This document shows positions 1 to 9,163 of a stretch of DNA of 61,603 nt, one piece after another (position 1 is the first letter of the stretch; each line of letters starts with the position of its first letter). The DNA is taken from contig NZ_QNQP01000020.1 of the NCBI RefSeq assembly GCF_003316635.1, forward strand, positions 1 to 61,603, written 5' to 3'. Source of the DNA: Roseovarius dicentrarchi. Its GTDB lineage: Bacteria > Pseudomonadota > Alphaproteobacteria > Rhodobacterales > Rhodobacteraceae. The translations under genes and the position numbers were made by a program. The notes beneath the pieces are model-generated. The model ran no database searches. It saw only the letters and a list, made by a program, of their open reading frames with translations, and was not told where the DNA came from.

Positions 1-127
1 CCACGTCGCAAGCAAAGCCCCCAGACGGACTCGCTATATGAGGGCGGTCCGCCTGGGGGCTTTGTCACTCCAGAGGTGGGTCAAAATTAAACGCTGAAAC
101 GGGGTCAGTTTTAAACGCTCATTGACA
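1..127. mobile_element. terminal part of an IS21-family-like insertion sequence
   Basis: Two near-identical 18-base units, GGGTCAAAATTAAACGCT at 78-95 and GGGTCAGTTTTAAACGCT at 102-119 (15 of 18 identical, spaced 24 bases), are followed by CATTGACA ending at about 127. Repeated GGGTCA...TTAAACGC units inside the end of the element are typical of IS21-family termini, which finish in CA. No transposase gene is in the window, so the family call rests only on these repeats. Directly to the right begins an integrase reading frame with no N-terminus, which fits insertion into that gene. Confidence 0.6.
14..63. terminator. hairpin terminator inside the IS end
   Basis: A 16-base arm at 14-29 and its complement at 48-63 pair with a single G-T wobble. 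The stem is GC-rich and flanked by AAA on one side and TTT on the other, so it can act on either strand. It probably ends transcription of the IS genes lying to the left of the window. Confidence 0.6.
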
Positions 128-129
128 AC

Positions 130-795
130 GCTATTCCGAAAGGCTTGATCGACCGGGACTATTCGGCGGGCGTCATTCCCAAGCCGCGCCCGAAAGATCG
201 GCCCTATGCCAACCGGCCTTGGGCGGTCGAGGAACGCACCGTTGTGCTGGATCGGTCCGCGCCTCACGTCCGGGTGGCGGTCGCGCTGATTATGAACACC
301 GGCCTTGATCCGTCCGACGCGCTCAAGCTGACCCGTCGCCAGATCGACGGAAACACGATCTGGGGCGTCCGGGGCAAGACGGGGCACGAGGTCGCCATTC
401 CTATCGGCCCGACGCTGCAAAAGGCTCTGGACGCGGCACCGGCACACGACGCGGTGACGATCCTTGCCACGTCCAGCGGGAAGCCTTGGACCTACAACGG
501 CTTTTCGACGGTCTGGCACCGCTTCAAGAAGAAGCTGGAAGCCGAGGAAGCTGTGCAACCCGGTCTGACACTCAAGGGCCTGCGGCATACCGTGGCCACG
601 ACGCTACGCGAGGCGGGGCTTGAGGAACGCCAAATTGCGGACCTGCTGGGGCAGAAAACCCCGTCGATGGCCCGCCACTATTCCCGGTCTGCCAACCTTG
701 CGGACCGCAACCGGATCACGATGGAAACACTGGAAAAGGAGAACGAACGCCGATCACAAGTTGTCAAACCATTCAAGAAAACTGTCAAACCCTGA
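130..795 (+). pseudogene. tyrosine recombinase/integrase, N-terminus lost
   Basis: About 220 codons with the C-terminal catalytic half of a tyrosine recombinase are present. Visible are the box around LRHTVAT, the GLEERQIADLLGQ helix region, and the C-terminal RHYSRSAN with the likely nucleophilic tyrosine. The arginine expected in box I (TGxRxSE) is not obvious; the sequence reads TGLDPSDAL. The N-terminal arm-binding and core-binding domains are absent, because the frame runs straight back into the IS21-like end. The TTG at 145 could technically start a 216-residue product, but no good ribosome-binding site supports it. The 3' end of tRNA-Phe lies 41 bases downstream, the usual position for an integrase of a tRNA-targeted island. 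The gene is almost certainly dead. Confidence 0.75.
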
Positions 796-836
796 AAGGC
801 TCAAGAATGAATATCGAGCAATATCAAGCGTTTGAA

Positions 837-911
837 TGGTGCCCGGGGGCGGAATCGAACCACCGACACGAGGATTTTCAATCCACTGCTCTACCCCTGA
901 GCTACCCGGGC
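837..911 (-). tRNA. tRNA-Phe (GAA)
   Basis: The gene folds as a 75-base cloverleaf on the minus strand. It has acceptor stem GCCCGGG/CCCGGGC, D arm GCTC/GAGC, anticodon loop TTGAAAA (anticodon GAA), T arm GGTGG-TTCGATT-CCGCC, and an encoded ACCA end. The anticodon stem GTGGA/TCCTC contains one T-T mismatch. Its 3' end faces the truncated integrase, so this tRNA is a plausible attachment site. Confidence 0.93.
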
Positions 912-989
912 ACCGGGAATGCGTTTGCATTCGGGTGAGGGCGTTCTAGGCGAGGCTATCGGCGCTGTCCAGAGGGTTTGTAATTATTT

Positions 990-1172
990 TCAGTGCAGTT
1001 TGGCGCGTTCTGCCTCGGCGGCCAAAATTGCCTCTTCCACATCATCGGGATCGGTTGACGGGATGGCATAGCCACCGCCCAGCCAGCGCGCCAAATCGAC
1101 GTCGGCGCAGCGCTTGGAGCAGAATGGGCGGTGGGTCGGATCGGTTTTTCGCGCGCAGATCGGGCAGCTCAT
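990..1172 (-). CDS. yacG: YacG-type zinc protein (putative DNA gyrase inhibitor)
   Basis: This 60-residue protein carries CPIC at residues 3-6 and CSKRC at 18-22. Together they give the four-cysteine zinc knuckle of the YacG family, followed by the ADVDLARWLGGGY motif that marks the family. E. coli YacG binds GyrB and inhibits gyrase; the role here is inferred by homology. The start codon overlaps the stop of the RNase E/G gene by four bases (ATGA), so the two are translationally coupled at the end of infA-maf-rne/rng-yacG, a common alphaproteobacterial order. Confidence 0.9.
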   Translation of the reverse strand: MSCPICARKTDPTHRPFCSKRCADVDLARWLGGGYAIPSTDPDDVEEAILAAEAERAKLH

Positions 1173-2197
1173 GCGGGCATCTCCAGCGGCGCGCGGTCGC
1201 GCTTGCGTTGCAGCTCAAAATGGCCAAGTGGCGTCCAGCCGACCAACGCGGTTTCGGTCGTGTCCGCGCGGAATGCGGCGCGCAGGGCGTCTTCGAACTG
1301 GCGACGGTCCTTTTTGGCCATCGGCGCAAGGTCCAGCACGATCTGCCCGCCGAGGCCGCGCAGGCGCAGCTGGCGGGGCAGCTCGCGTGCGGCGGCGATA
1401 TTGGCCTTGTGGCCCGCGGCGGGGCTGGTATCGGCCCCGGTGTTCACATCGACGGCAACCAGCGCGCGGGTCGGCTCAACATACATCGAAGCGCCGCCGG
1501 TCAGGGGGACATGCGCGCTTTCAAGCAGGGCGATCTGATCGAGGACGCCCTCGCCCTCGAACCCGCCGGGATCGGTCACGACATCAGCGGGCGCAGTCCA
1601 CTCGCGCCATGCCAGCTGGTGGGGGCTGTCGCCCTCGGTCAGCATTTCGGCGTCGCCCTCACGGTCTGCCAGTACTGCGGCGGCCAGATCGGCCATGGCG
1701 CGGATATCGTCGGCAATGGCAGAATCGTCCGCCACCGCACAGGAAGAGCGCAGGATCAGACCCAGCGCGCTGGTGTCTACCTCATCCATTTCCGCATGCG
1801 CGATCTGCATCAGTGCATCGCGCCGGGCATCATCGCGAATGGCGCGGCTGACATTCAGGCCGGGGGCGCCCGGCGTCACAATGGCGTAGCGCGCTTTGAA
1901 CAGCAGTTTTTGCGTTACCGGCAGCGCCTTGCCCGGCTCGGCCAGGCCCGTCACCTGCACCAGCAGCACCTGACCGGGCGCAAGGCCGCGCACCTGCCGC
2001 AGGAAGGCAGGGCCGTCCGGGGTCCGCAGGAACATGCCTCCCTGCCCCTTCACGGGCCGGTCGGCGATGGCGCGATAGATCGTCCCGGCACGCGGTCCGC
2101 CGCTGTCGATCAGCACATCCTCAAGCCGTCCGGCAACCAGCCGCGCGGCAGCCTCGTGCCCGTTATAGTGATCCAGAACAATGGTTTCGCGGCTCAT
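1169..2197 (-). CDS. ribonuclease E/G family protein
   Basis: The protein has 342 residues and resembles the catalytic core of RNase E/G, though it is shorter than RNase G (about 490). The S1-like part is reduced ([12 protein letters not shown]...[11 protein letters not shown]). The metal-binding regions [12 protein letters not shown] and IVLDLAP correspond to the conserved aspartates of the DNase I-like subdomain. It is probably a single-strand-specific endoribonuclease for RNA processing. I chose the ATG at 2197 because it overlaps the maf stop by four bases; a longer frame to 2287 would run well into maf. Chromosomes of this group usually also carry a full-length RNase E elsewhere, so this is likely the accessory paralogue. 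Confidence 0.85.
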   Translation of the reverse strand: MSRETIVLDHYNGHEAAARLVAGRLEDVLIDSGGPRAGTIYRAIADRPVKGQGGMFLRTPDGPAFLRQVRGLAPGQVLLVQVTGLAEPGKALPVTQKLLFKARYAIVTPGAPGLNVSRAIRDDARRDALMQIAHAEMDEVDTSALGLILRSSCAVADDSAIADDIRAMADLAAAVLADREGDAEMLTEGDSPHQLAWREWTAPADVVTDPGGFEGEGVLDQIALLESAHVPLTGGASMYVEPTRALVAVDVNTGADTSPAAGHKANIAAARELPRQLRLRGLGGQIVLDLAPMAKKDRRQFEDALRAAFRADTTETALVGWTPLGHFELQRKRDRAPLEMPA

Positions 2198-2787
2198 GAT
2201 TGCGGCCTCCAGCCTGCGGCGGTCAACAGATTTGCCGTCTCGGCCAGTGGCAGGCCGACAACGGAAGTGAATGATCCGGCGATCCACGGGATGAGCGCGC
2301 CCGCAGGCCCCTGGATGCCGTACCCGCCTGCCTTGCCGCGCCAGTCACCGGTGGCGAGATAGGCAGCGATTTCAGTATCAGACAGGCGTTTCATTTTCAC
2401 CTTGGTCAGGACATCGCGCTGCCAGAGCCGGCCTGCGCGCCGCACTGCAACGGCAGTGATCACACTATGGCGGCGGCCGGACAAGGCGCTCAGAAACGCG
2501 CGCGCCTCGGCCTCGTCTTCGGGCTTGCCCAGAATGCGGCGACCCAGTGCAACGGTCGTATCGGCGGTCAGAACGATGTCGCCTGCGTCCGCCTTGACCG
2601 CCCACGCCTTTTCCAGCGCCATGCGAATGCAGTAGGGGCGCGGCAATTCGGACCGGTGCGGCGTCTCGTCAATGTCGGGCGGGCAAATGGCATCGGGCGT
2701 CACGCCGATCTGGGCCAACAGCTCGCGCCGACGCGGGCTGCCAGAGCCGAGGATCAGTCTGGGACGGGGATCAGGGGAAAGCGTCAT
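2194..2787 (-). CDS. maf: Maf-family nucleoside triphosphate pyrophosphatase
   Basis: This 197-residue protein shows the Maf hallmarks: [14 protein letters not shown] at residues 11-24, the catalytic ADTTVALG, the GKP motif, and [14 protein letters not shown] near the C-terminus. Maf proteins hydrolyse non-canonical or modified nucleoside triphosphates (dTTP/UTP or m7GTP subclasses) to monophosphates and have been linked to septum inhibition. The subclass cannot be settled by eye. The gene lies 86 bases downstream of infA and is coupled to the RNase gene through an ATGA overlap. Confidence 0.9.
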   Translation of the reverse strand: MTLSPDPRPRLILGSGSPRRRELLAQIGVTPDAICPPDIDETPHRSELPRPYCIRMALEKAWAVKADAGDIVLTADTTVALGRRILGKPEDEAEARAFLSALSGRRHSVITAVAVRRAGRLWQRDVLTKVKMKRLSDTEIAAYLATGDWRGKAGGYGIQGPAGALIPWIAGSFTSVVGLPLAETANLLTAAGWRPQS

Positions 2788-2820
2788 TCGGGCACCCAGT
2801 TTTCATACGGGGCGCGACCG

Positions 2821-2840
2821 CGTTTCGCTGTGGCGAAACG
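2821..2840. repeat. short inverted repeat between infA and maf
   Basis: CGTTTCGC and GCGAAACG are perfect 8-base arms around a TGTG loop. There is no T tract. It lies in the 86-base gap between the infA stop and the maf start and could be a processing or attenuation hairpin within the operon. Confidence 0.45.
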
Positions 2841-2873
2841 CTTTCCCGCACGCGGCGATATGGTTCGTCGCCG

Positions 2874-3092
2874 TTACTTGAAACGATAGTTGATCCGGCC
2901 CTTGGTCAGATCGTAGGGGGTCATTTCGACCTGTACTTTGTCGCCTGCCAGAACGCGGATGCGGTTCTTGCGCATCTTGCCTGCCGTGTGCGCGATGATC
3001 TCATGGCCGTTCTCCAGCTCGACCCTGAATGTCGCATTCGGCAGGAGTTCCTTGACGACACCGGGAAATTCGAGCGTATCTTCCTTGGCCAT
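2874..3092 (-). CDS. infA: translation initiation factor IF-1
   Basis: This is a 72-residue S1/OB-fold protein beginning MAKEDTLEF and ending GRINYRFK, the full length and sequence of bacterial IF-1. It binds the 30S A site and works with IF-2 and IF-3 in start selection. The ATG at 3092 is preceded by AGGAG at a good distance; the frame stays open further upstream but without similarity. It is the first gene of the infA-maf-RNase-yacG block. Confidence 0.97.
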   Translation of the reverse strand: MAKEDTLEFPGVVKELLPNATFRVELENGHEIIAHTAGKMRKNRIRVLAGDKVQVEMTPYDLTKGRINYRFK

Positions 3093-3203
3093 GGGGTCTC
3101 CTGTAAAAGCAATTTCCGCACATTGGCGGAACAGCGCCTTAGATGGCCCCATTCACCGCAATTTTCAAGGGCTAAAGCGCCGCATGCCGCAGCGCAGCAC
3201 GAT

Positions 3204-4097
3204 CTAGCGCAAGGATGTGATGATCGGCGCCCCGTCCCGACCGGCCTGATCGTCCCAATGACTGCGATTCAGCACCCCGCCATCGGCCCGCACATGCGCC
3301 ACGCGCGCCAGATCGACCTCGCCAAAGGTCCAGCCGGGCTGGTTCAGCACGCCTTCGGCAATCACGCCTGTCGCCGGAAACCCCACGTCAGGCGGGCCGA
3401 ATATCCCGCCCATGCCCACATTCTCATCAACTGCAGGCGACCACGGCGCGGCCCCGACGGTAGAGGACATGACGCTGACGCATTGCGCTTCCAGCGCGCG
3501 GGCCATCGACCCGATTCGCACCCGGCTGTAGCCTGCCAGCGCCTCTGTGCAGGATGGCACCAGCAGCAGTTCGGCATCGCTGACGGCGCGCGCCAAGAGC
3601 GGAAATTCGCTGTCATAGCAGATCAGAACGGCGATCTTGCCCAATGACGTATCAAACACCTGCAACTGATTGCCCGGCACCACATCCCACGGCGTACGCT
3701 CGAACCGGGTCATGATCTGCTTGTCCTGCGTGCCGCGACCGCCGCCCGGCGCGAACAGGCGCGCACGGTTGACGGGGCGCGCGCCATAGGCCTCGTCGAA
3801 TACCGGCGCCGACGCGGCAAGGATATGCACGCCATGTCCGGCGGCCAGATCGGCATGCAGATCGTCGACATCCCCGATCAGATCCGACACCACATGCAGG
3901 CACTGCTCCAGATCGCCCGCCGCCTCTGGCCCCGCCAGCATCGACAGCTCCAACGCGCCGTATTCCGGGAACACCAGCAGATCGGCCCCCTGCCCTGCAG
4001 CGTCTTGCACCCAGTCGGTCAGCTTGGCCTTGTAGGCCGCCCAATCGGGCAGCGGATCCAGCGGGTATGCGGCTGTTGCTATCTTCATGTTCATCAC
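3204..4097 (-). CDS. carbon-nitrogen hydrolase (nitrilase superfamily)
   Basis: This 297-residue protein keeps the nitrilase catalytic set: Glu45 in VFPEYGALE, Lys126 in TQDKQIM, and Cys160 in VLICYDSEF. Such enzymes cleave amide or nitrile C-N bonds through a cysteine thioester. The substrate is not evident; the closest look is to amidohydrolases of the aliphatic amidase/omega-amidase type. No signal peptide is seen, so it is cytoplasmic. The start is ambiguous among three close methionines (4097, 4094, 4088). The ABC exporter gene upstream on the same strand ends well to the right, so this may be the last gene of that run. Confidence 0.85.
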   Translation of the reverse strand: MMNMKIATAAYPLDPLPDWAAYKAKLTDWVQDAAGQGADLLVFPEYGALELSMLAGPEAAGDLEQCLHVVSDLIGDVDDLHADLAAGHGVHILAASAPVFDEAYGARPVNRARLFAPGGGRGTQDKQIMTRFERTPWDVVPGNQLQVFDTSLGKIAVLICYDSEFPLLARAVSDAELLLVPSCTEALAGYSRVRIGSMARALEAQCVSVMSSTVGAAPWSPAVDENVGMGGIFGPPDVGFPATGVIAEGVLNQPGWTFGEVDLARVAHVRADGGVLNRSHWDDQAGRDGAPIITSLR

Positions 4098-4175
4098 CTT
4101 ACCTGCGCCGCGCGGCTGGTCCAGCCCCGGCTGTCATCTTTCCGGCAAATACTCGCCCCGCAGGGCAGGTCGCTG

Positions 4176-5969
4176 TCAGGCGGCCTCGGCTGTAAACTGT
4201 AGCTTGGCCAGCCGGGCATAAAGGCCGCCTTCGGCCACAAGCGATTCGTGCGTGCCGATCGCCACGATGCGGCCCGCCTCCATCACGATGATGCGGTCCG
4301 CCTTCTTCACCGTTGCCAGACGGTGCGCCACGATGATCGTCGTGCGCCCTTCGGCCAGCTTGTCCACGGCCAACTGCACCGCGCGTTCGCTTTCGGCGTC
4401 CAGCGCGCTGGTCGCCTCGTCCAGCAACAGCACCGGCGCATCGCGCAGGATGGCGCGGGCGATGGCGATGCGTTGCTTTTGCCCGCCCGACAGCATGACA
4501 CCGCGCTCGCCCACCTCGCTGGAGTAGCCTTCGGGCAGCGCCATGATGAAATCATGCGCCGCCGCCGTGCGCGCCGCTGCCTCGACCTCGGCGTCGGTGG
4601 CGTCCAGACGGCCAAAGCGGATGTTCTCCCGCGCCGATGTGGCAAAGATCACAGGATCCTGCGGAACCAGCGCCATCACGCGGCGGAAATTGTCGCGGCG
4701 CATGTCCGACAGCGCCGTGCCGTCCAGCAGGATACGCCCCCCGAGCGGGTCGTAAAAGCGTTGCAACATCTGAATGACGGTCGTCTTGCCCGCGCCCGAC
4801 GGGCCGACCAGCGCAATCGTCTCTCCGGCGCGGATATGCAGATCGAAGCCATGCAGCGCGGGCACATCAGGCCGCGCCGGATAGACGAAATCGACATTCT
4901 CGAACCGGATATCACCAGTCACCGGGCTGGGCAGGGCCACCGGATCGGCCGGATCCTCGACGGGGTCGGACGCGCCCAACAGCTCGACCAGACGCTCGGT
5001 CGCGCCGGCGGCGCGCTGCAATTCACCCCAGATTTCGGACAGGGCGCCAACGGCGCCCGCGACCATGATCGAATAGATCACGAACTGCACCAGCGCGCCC
5101 GCGCTCATGCCGCCGCCGCGCACATCGCGCGCGCCGATCCACAGCACACAAACGACGCCCGTGAACACCAGGAAAATGACGATCACCGTCATCGCCGCGC
5201 GCACGCGGATGCGCTGGCGGGCGGATTCGTAGCTGCGTTCGGTGGCGGCACCGAAATCGGCGCGCGTCGCTGTCTCATGGGTGAACGCCTGTACGGCCTG
5301 AACGCTCAACAGTGCCTCGGACGCCTTGCCGGAACTTTGCGCGATCCAGTCCTGATTGTCGCGGCTCAGCTTGCGCAGCTTGCGGCCCAGCGTCATGATC
5401 GGGACGATGATCAGCGGCACGATCAGCAGTACCAGCCCCGTCAGCTTGGGCGAGGTGGCCAGCATGAGAACCAGACCACCCAGCAGGATCAGCAGATTGC
5501 GCAGCGCGATCGAGATCGACGATCCGATGACGCTCAGGATCAGGGTGGTGTCTGTGGTGATCCGGCTCAGCACTTCACCGGTCATGATTTTTTCAAAAAA
5601 CACCGGCGACATGCCGATGACCCGGTCAAACACGGCGCGGCGAATGTCCGCCACCACCCGCTCGCCCAGTTTGGTGACCAGCGCATAGCGCAGGCCGGTG
5701 CCAATCGCCAAAAGCGCGGTGATCACCAGCGCGCCCATGAAATAGCGATCGAGAATCGCGCCGTTTTCAACGCCGAAATTGTCGATGACGCGGCGCACGG
5801 CCAGCGGCAGCGCCAGCGATACGGCGGCGGTCAGGAACAGCGCGGCGGCGGCGGCGGCCATCAGCCCCTTGTAGGGCATCAGGAACGGCACCAGCGCAGC
5901 CAGCGCCCCGATGCGCTTGGAGGGATCGCGATCCCGCATTTCGGCGGTTGCAGCGGCGTTGCGTGCCAT
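4176..5969 (-). CDS. ABC exporter, fused membrane and ATPase domains (MsbA/LmrA type)
   Basis: The 597 residues form a half-transporter. About six membrane helices occupy residues 25-310 (ABC_membrane). The nucleotide-binding domain follows, with Walker A GPSGAGKT, Q-loop VPQDP, signature LSGGQKQR, Walker B VLLLDEATSALD, and switch histidine IIVAHRLATV. Such proteins act as dimers, flipping lipids or exporting hydrophobic compounds and peptides. MsbA-like lipid export is one possibility, but no lipid A gene is nearby and the substrate is unknown. The start at 5969 gives the usual short polar N-terminus before the first helix. Confidence 0.9.
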   Translation of the reverse strand: MARNAAATAEMRDRDPSKRIGALAALVPFLMPYKGLMAAAAAALFLTAAVSLALPLAVRRVIDNFGVENGAILDRYFMGALVITALLAIGTGLRYALVTKLGERVVADIRRAVFDRVIGMSPVFFEKIMTGEVLSRITTDTTLILSVIGSSISIALRNLLILLGGLVLMLATSPKLTGLVLLIVPLIIVPIMTLGRKLRKLSRDNQDWIAQSSGKASEALLSVQAVQAFTHETATRADFGAATERSYESARQRIRVRAAMTVIVIFLVFTGVVCVLWIGARDVRGGGMSAGALVQFVIYSIMVAGAVGALSEIWGELQRAAGATERLVELLGASDPVEDPADPVALPSPVTGDIRFENVDFVYPARPDVPALHGFDLHIRAGETIALVGPSGAGKTTVIQMLQRFYDPLGGRILLDGTALSDMRRDNFRRVMALVPQDPVIFATSARENIRFGRLDATDAEVEAAARTAAAHDFIMALPEGYSSEVGERGVMLSGGQKQRIAIARAILRDAPVLLLDEATSALDAESERAVQLAVDKLAEGRTTIIVAHRLATVKKADRIIVMEAGRIVAIGTHESLVAEGGLYARLAKLQFTAEAA

Positions 5970-6064
5970 GGCGCACTCCTCGTGGTGACGGTCAGCTTGC
6001 CCGCGTTCTGGCCCTGCCGCGCGATAGGGTCAAGCGCCCATTCGTCGCGGGGGGCGCGGCGCCC

Positions 6065-7234
6065 CTATTCTGCCGGGGCGGGGTCTTGCGCGCGTTCAGC
6101 CTCGATCCGGCGCCATTTGGCGACGTTTGCGTTATGCTGGTCCAGCGTTTCGGCAAAGGCGTGCCCGCCCGATCCGTCAGCGACGAAAAAGACGAAATCA
6201 GTCTGCGCCGGATCAACCGCCGCCTCGATGCTGGCGCGGCCCGGATTGGCGATGGGGGTGGGCGGCAGACCTTGAATGACATAGGTATTCCACGGCGTTG
6301 CCTTGCGCAATTCGCTGGCGCGCAGGCCCCGGCCCAGCACGCCCTTGCCTTCGGTCACGCCATAAATCACCGTCGGGTCGGTTTGCAGGCGCATGCCCTG
6401 ATTCAGCCGGTTGACAAAGACCGAGGCCACCTGCCGCCGCTCGGCGGCGACGCCGGTTTCCTTTTCGATGATCGAGGCCAGAACCAGCATTTCCTGCGCA
6501 TCCTTCAGCGGCAAGCCGTCGGCGCGGCTGGCCCATGCGGCGGCCACCAGCACCTCCTGCGCGGTCTGCATCCGCTCGATCAGGCTGGCGCGGGTGTCGC
6601 CCTTGCGCACCTCATAGCTGTCGGGGGCCAGCGTGCCTTCGGCGGGCAGCTCGGCCACGTCGCCCTCCAGCACGTCGATGGATTTCAGCGCATCGACGAT
6701 CTGCCAGCTGGTCGTGCCCTCGGCAATCGCGATGCGGTAACGGGTGTCAGCCTGCGCGCGCACTTCGGTAAAGCTGTCCGGCGCCTCCTCGGTCGCCGGA
6801 TCAAAGGCGGCCTTTTCCACATAGCGGCCCGCCTCGATGTCCAGCTCGCGCACCTGCACTTCGCTGCTGGTCACGCCGATGCGGTACACCACTTCGGTGC
6901 CGCAGGTACTGGCCCCGCCGCGCGTGATCAGATTGGTGATCTCGCCCATGGTCGAACGCTCGGGGATCAGCCAGCTGCCCGCTTTAAGATCGCCCGCCTT
7001 GCCCGCATAATCGGCGCCCATGCGAAAAATCATCGGGCTGGTGATGGCGCCCTGCTCGGCCAGATCGATTGAAACGCCGCGCATGGAGGCGCCGCGATCA
7101 ACCCGAAGACAGATCGGCGCGTCGTTTGGCCCCTCGGCGGTGTAGGTATTTTGCCCCCACAGGATAATCCCCCCCACGAGGAAGACCACGACGACCAGAA
7201 AACTGATCGCGCTGGAGGCAATGTTGCGCCACAT
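6065..7234 (-). CDS. mltG: endolytic peptidoglycan transglycosylase MltG
   Basis: This 389-residue protein has one N-terminal membrane helix (residues 8-26) and a periplasmic YceG/MltG domain. The catalytic glutamate is at about 257 in VLASIIEKETG, and the family signature LQTDPTVIYG...TPWNTYVIQGLPPTPIANPG is intact. MltG cuts nascent glycan strands and is thought to set their length. It is somewhat longer than E. coli MltG (340), with extra sequence around residues 105-165. The start ATG shares its A with the fabF stop (TGATG), so it is translationally coupled to fabF, as in many alphaproteobacteria. Confidence 0.95.
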   Translation of the reverse strand: MWRNIASSAISFLVVVVFLVGGIILWGQNTYTAEGPNDAPICLRVDRGASMRGVSIDLAEQGAITSPMIFRMGADYAGKAGDLKAGSWLIPERSTMGEITNLITRGGASTCGTEVVYRIGVTSSEVQVRELDIEAGRYVEKAAFDPATEEAPDSFTEVRAQADTRYRIAIAEGTTSWQIVDALKSIDVLEGDVAELPAEGTLAPDSYEVRKGDTRASLIERMQTAQEVLVAAAWASRADGLPLKDAQEMLVLASIIEKETGVAAERRQVASVFVNRLNQGMRLQTDPTVIYGVTEGKGVLGRGLRASELRKATPWNTYVIQGLPPTPIANPGRASIEAAVDPAQTDFVFFVADGSGGHAFAETLDQHNANVAKWRRIEAERAQDPAPAE

Positions 7235-8493
7235 CAGCGCAGAGCGCCAAAGCAGATGCTGGCATTCGTGCCACCAAAGCCGAAGCTGTTCGACAGTGCG
7301 ATCTTCACCGGACGCTCGACCTTCTTGTTCGGGGCCAGATCCAGCGGGGTTTCCACCGCCGGATTGTCCAGATTGATCGTCGGCGGCACCACCTGATCGC
7401 GGATCGCCAGAATTGCAAAAATCCCCTCGATCGCGCCGGCCGCACCCAGAAGGTGGCCCGTCGCCGATTTGGTCGAACTCATCGTGGCGGTGCTGGCCGC
7501 ATCGCCAAGCAGCCGCTCGACTGCCTTCAGCTCGATCGTGTCGGCCATCGTCGAGGTGCCGTGCGCGTTGATGTAATCCACCTCCGAAGGCTCGGCCCCG
7601 GCATGTTTCAGTGCCATCTTCATCGCGCGATAACCGCCATCGCCATCCTCCGCCGGGGCGGTGATGTGATAGGCGTCGCCCGACAGGCCATAGCCCAGAA
7701 CCTCGGCATAGATCTTGGCGCCGCGCGCCTTGGCATGCTCGTATTCCTCCAGCACCACGATGCCGGCGCCCTCGCCCATGACGAACCCGTCGCGATCCAC
7801 ATCATAGGGGCGGCTGGCGGCCTGCGGGTCGTCCGCGCGCTTGGTGCTGAGCGCCTTGCAGGCGTTGAAACCGGCAATGCCGATCTCGCAAATCGCCGCC
7901 TCGGCGCCGCCTGCGACCATGACATCGGCATCGCCGAACATGATCAGCCGCGCCGCATCGCCGATGGCATGCGCGCCGGTCGAACAGGCCGTCACCACCG
8001 AATGATTCGGCCCCTTGAAGCCATAGCGGATCCCCACCTGCCCGCTGATCAGGTTGATCAGCGCGCCGGGAATGAAAAACGGCGACACGCGGCGCACGCC
8101 CTTGTCGCGGATGATCAGCGTCGTTTCCTCGATCGAGCGCAGGCCGCCGATGCCGGAGCCGATCATGACGCCGGTACGCTCGCGCCCTTCGTCATCGGTG
8201 GGCATCCAGCCGCTGTCCTCCACCGCCTGCTGGGCAGCGGCAACACCGTAAAGGATGAAATCATCGACTTTGCGGCGCTCTTTGGGCTCCATGTAATGGT
8301 CTGCGTTGAAAGTGCCGTTTGTACCGTCGCCGTCAGGCACTTCGCAGGCGTATTTGGTCAGCACGTTGGCCGGATCGAACCGCGTGATCGGACCCGCGCC
8401 CGATTGTCCGTCCAAAAGACGGCTCCAGCTTTCTTCGACGCCGGATGCCAGCGGTGTGACCAATCCCAGGCCCGTTACAACGACACGCCGCAT
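7234..8493 (-). CDS. fabF: beta-ketoacyl-ACP synthase II
   Basis: This full-length KAS II has 419 residues. The nucleophile is Cys170 in VVTACSTGAH, and the two catalytic histidines lie in NAHGTST and KSATGHLLGAAG. It condenses malonyl-ACP with acyl-ACP during elongation. It follows acpP on the minus strand, with a hairpin terminator in the 167-base gap, and is coupled to mltG. The ATG at 8493 is preceded by a purine-rich GGAAGGGA stretch. Confidence 0.97.
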   Translation of the reverse strand: MRRVVVTGLGLVTPLASGVEESWSRLLDGQSGAGPITRFDPANVLTKYACEVPDGDGTNGTFNADHYMEPKERRKVDDFILYGVAAAQQAVEDSGWMPTDDEGRERTGVMIGSGIGGLRSIEETTLIIRDKGVRRVSPFFIPGALINLISGQVGIRYGFKGPNHSVVTACSTGAHAIGDAARLIMFGDADVMVAGGAEAAICEIGIAGFNACKALSTKRADDPQAASRPYDVDRDGFVMGEGAGIVVLEEYEHAKARGAKIYAEVLGYGLSGDAYHITAPAEDGDGGYRAMKMALKHAGAEPSEVDYINAHGTSTMADTIELKAVERLLGDAASTATMSSTKSATGHLLGAAGAIEGIFAILAIRDQVVPPTINLDNPAVETPLDLAPNKKVERPVKIALSNSFGFGGTNASICFGALR

Positions 8494-8589
8494 ACGCAGT
8501 CCCTTCCCTTTGTTCCGTTTCCGGTCTTACCCCGCCTTGGGTCCGGGGGGCAAGACCGCGCCGCGCACTGCGCCCGACATCCTTATACC

Positions 8590-8621
8590 AAAAGGCCCCC
8601 GCAAAACTGCGGAGGCCCTTT
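8590..8621. terminator. bidirectional hairpin terminator behind acpP
   Basis: Read on the minus strand the arms pair over 14 bases with two G-U wobbles, around a short UUU-type loop, followed by UUUU. On the plus strand the same hairpin is followed by a T-rich tract. It sits between the acpP stop and the fabF start, so it probably limits read-through from the very highly expressed acpP into fabF. Confidence 0.75.
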
Positions 8622-8660
8622 GTTTTTTCGCCCGGCAGGCCGCACGCGGCCCGCGATAGC

Positions 8661-8894
8661 TCAGGAGGCTTCCTTGATGAACTTGACCGCATCGCCGAAG
8701 GTCTGGATATTTTCGGCGGCGTCATCGGGGATCTCGATGCCGAACTCTTCTTCGAAGGCCATGACCAGTTCGACCGTGTCGAGGCTGTCTGCGCCCAGAT
8801 CGTCAATGAACGAGGCGTTTTCGACAACCTTGTCCTCTTCGACGCCCAGATGCTCAACAACGATCTTCTTCACGCGGTCTGCGATATCGCTCAT
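8661..8894 (-). CDS. acpP: acyl carrier protein
   Basis: This 77-residue acidic protein has Ser37 in the invariant [10 protein letters not shown] motif, the site of 4'-phosphopantetheine attachment. It carries growing acyl chains between the Fab enzymes. The order fabD, fabG, acpP, fabF on the minus strand is the common fatty-acid synthesis cluster. The 269 bases upstream (8895-9163) hold no gene and presumably include its own promoter. Confidence 0.98.
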   Translation of the reverse strand: MSDIADRVKKIVVEHLGVEEDKVVENASFIDDLGADSLDTVELVMAFEEEFGIEIPDDAAENIQTFGDAVKFIKEAS

Positions 8895-9163
8895 GTCATA
8901 ATCCTCATGTCTCGGTGGGCATTTGGCCCGATTGTGCCCCCGCCCGGCAGGCGGGTAGCGGCGTGAATGATGCCCTGATGGGGCGTGGTGTCAAGGCCCG
9001 CTGCGCGGGTCCGCAAGGGCGCACATGGCGCGCGCCCCAAGGTGAATCTGCGCCGCCTATAGCATATGCCGCTGGCGACGCAAACGATTTCCCCACCTTG
9101 CGCCTGAACGGCAATCGGCGCCGGCCACGGTGAAAACCGCACCGCGCCTGGGCGTGGCTTCGC

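Noticed and set aside
4248..6275. 675-codon open frame on the plus strand opposite the ABC exporter
   Set aside because: It lies exactly antisense to a well-supported gene, is rich in His, Arg and Gln as GC-rich shadows are, and has no similarity to known domains.
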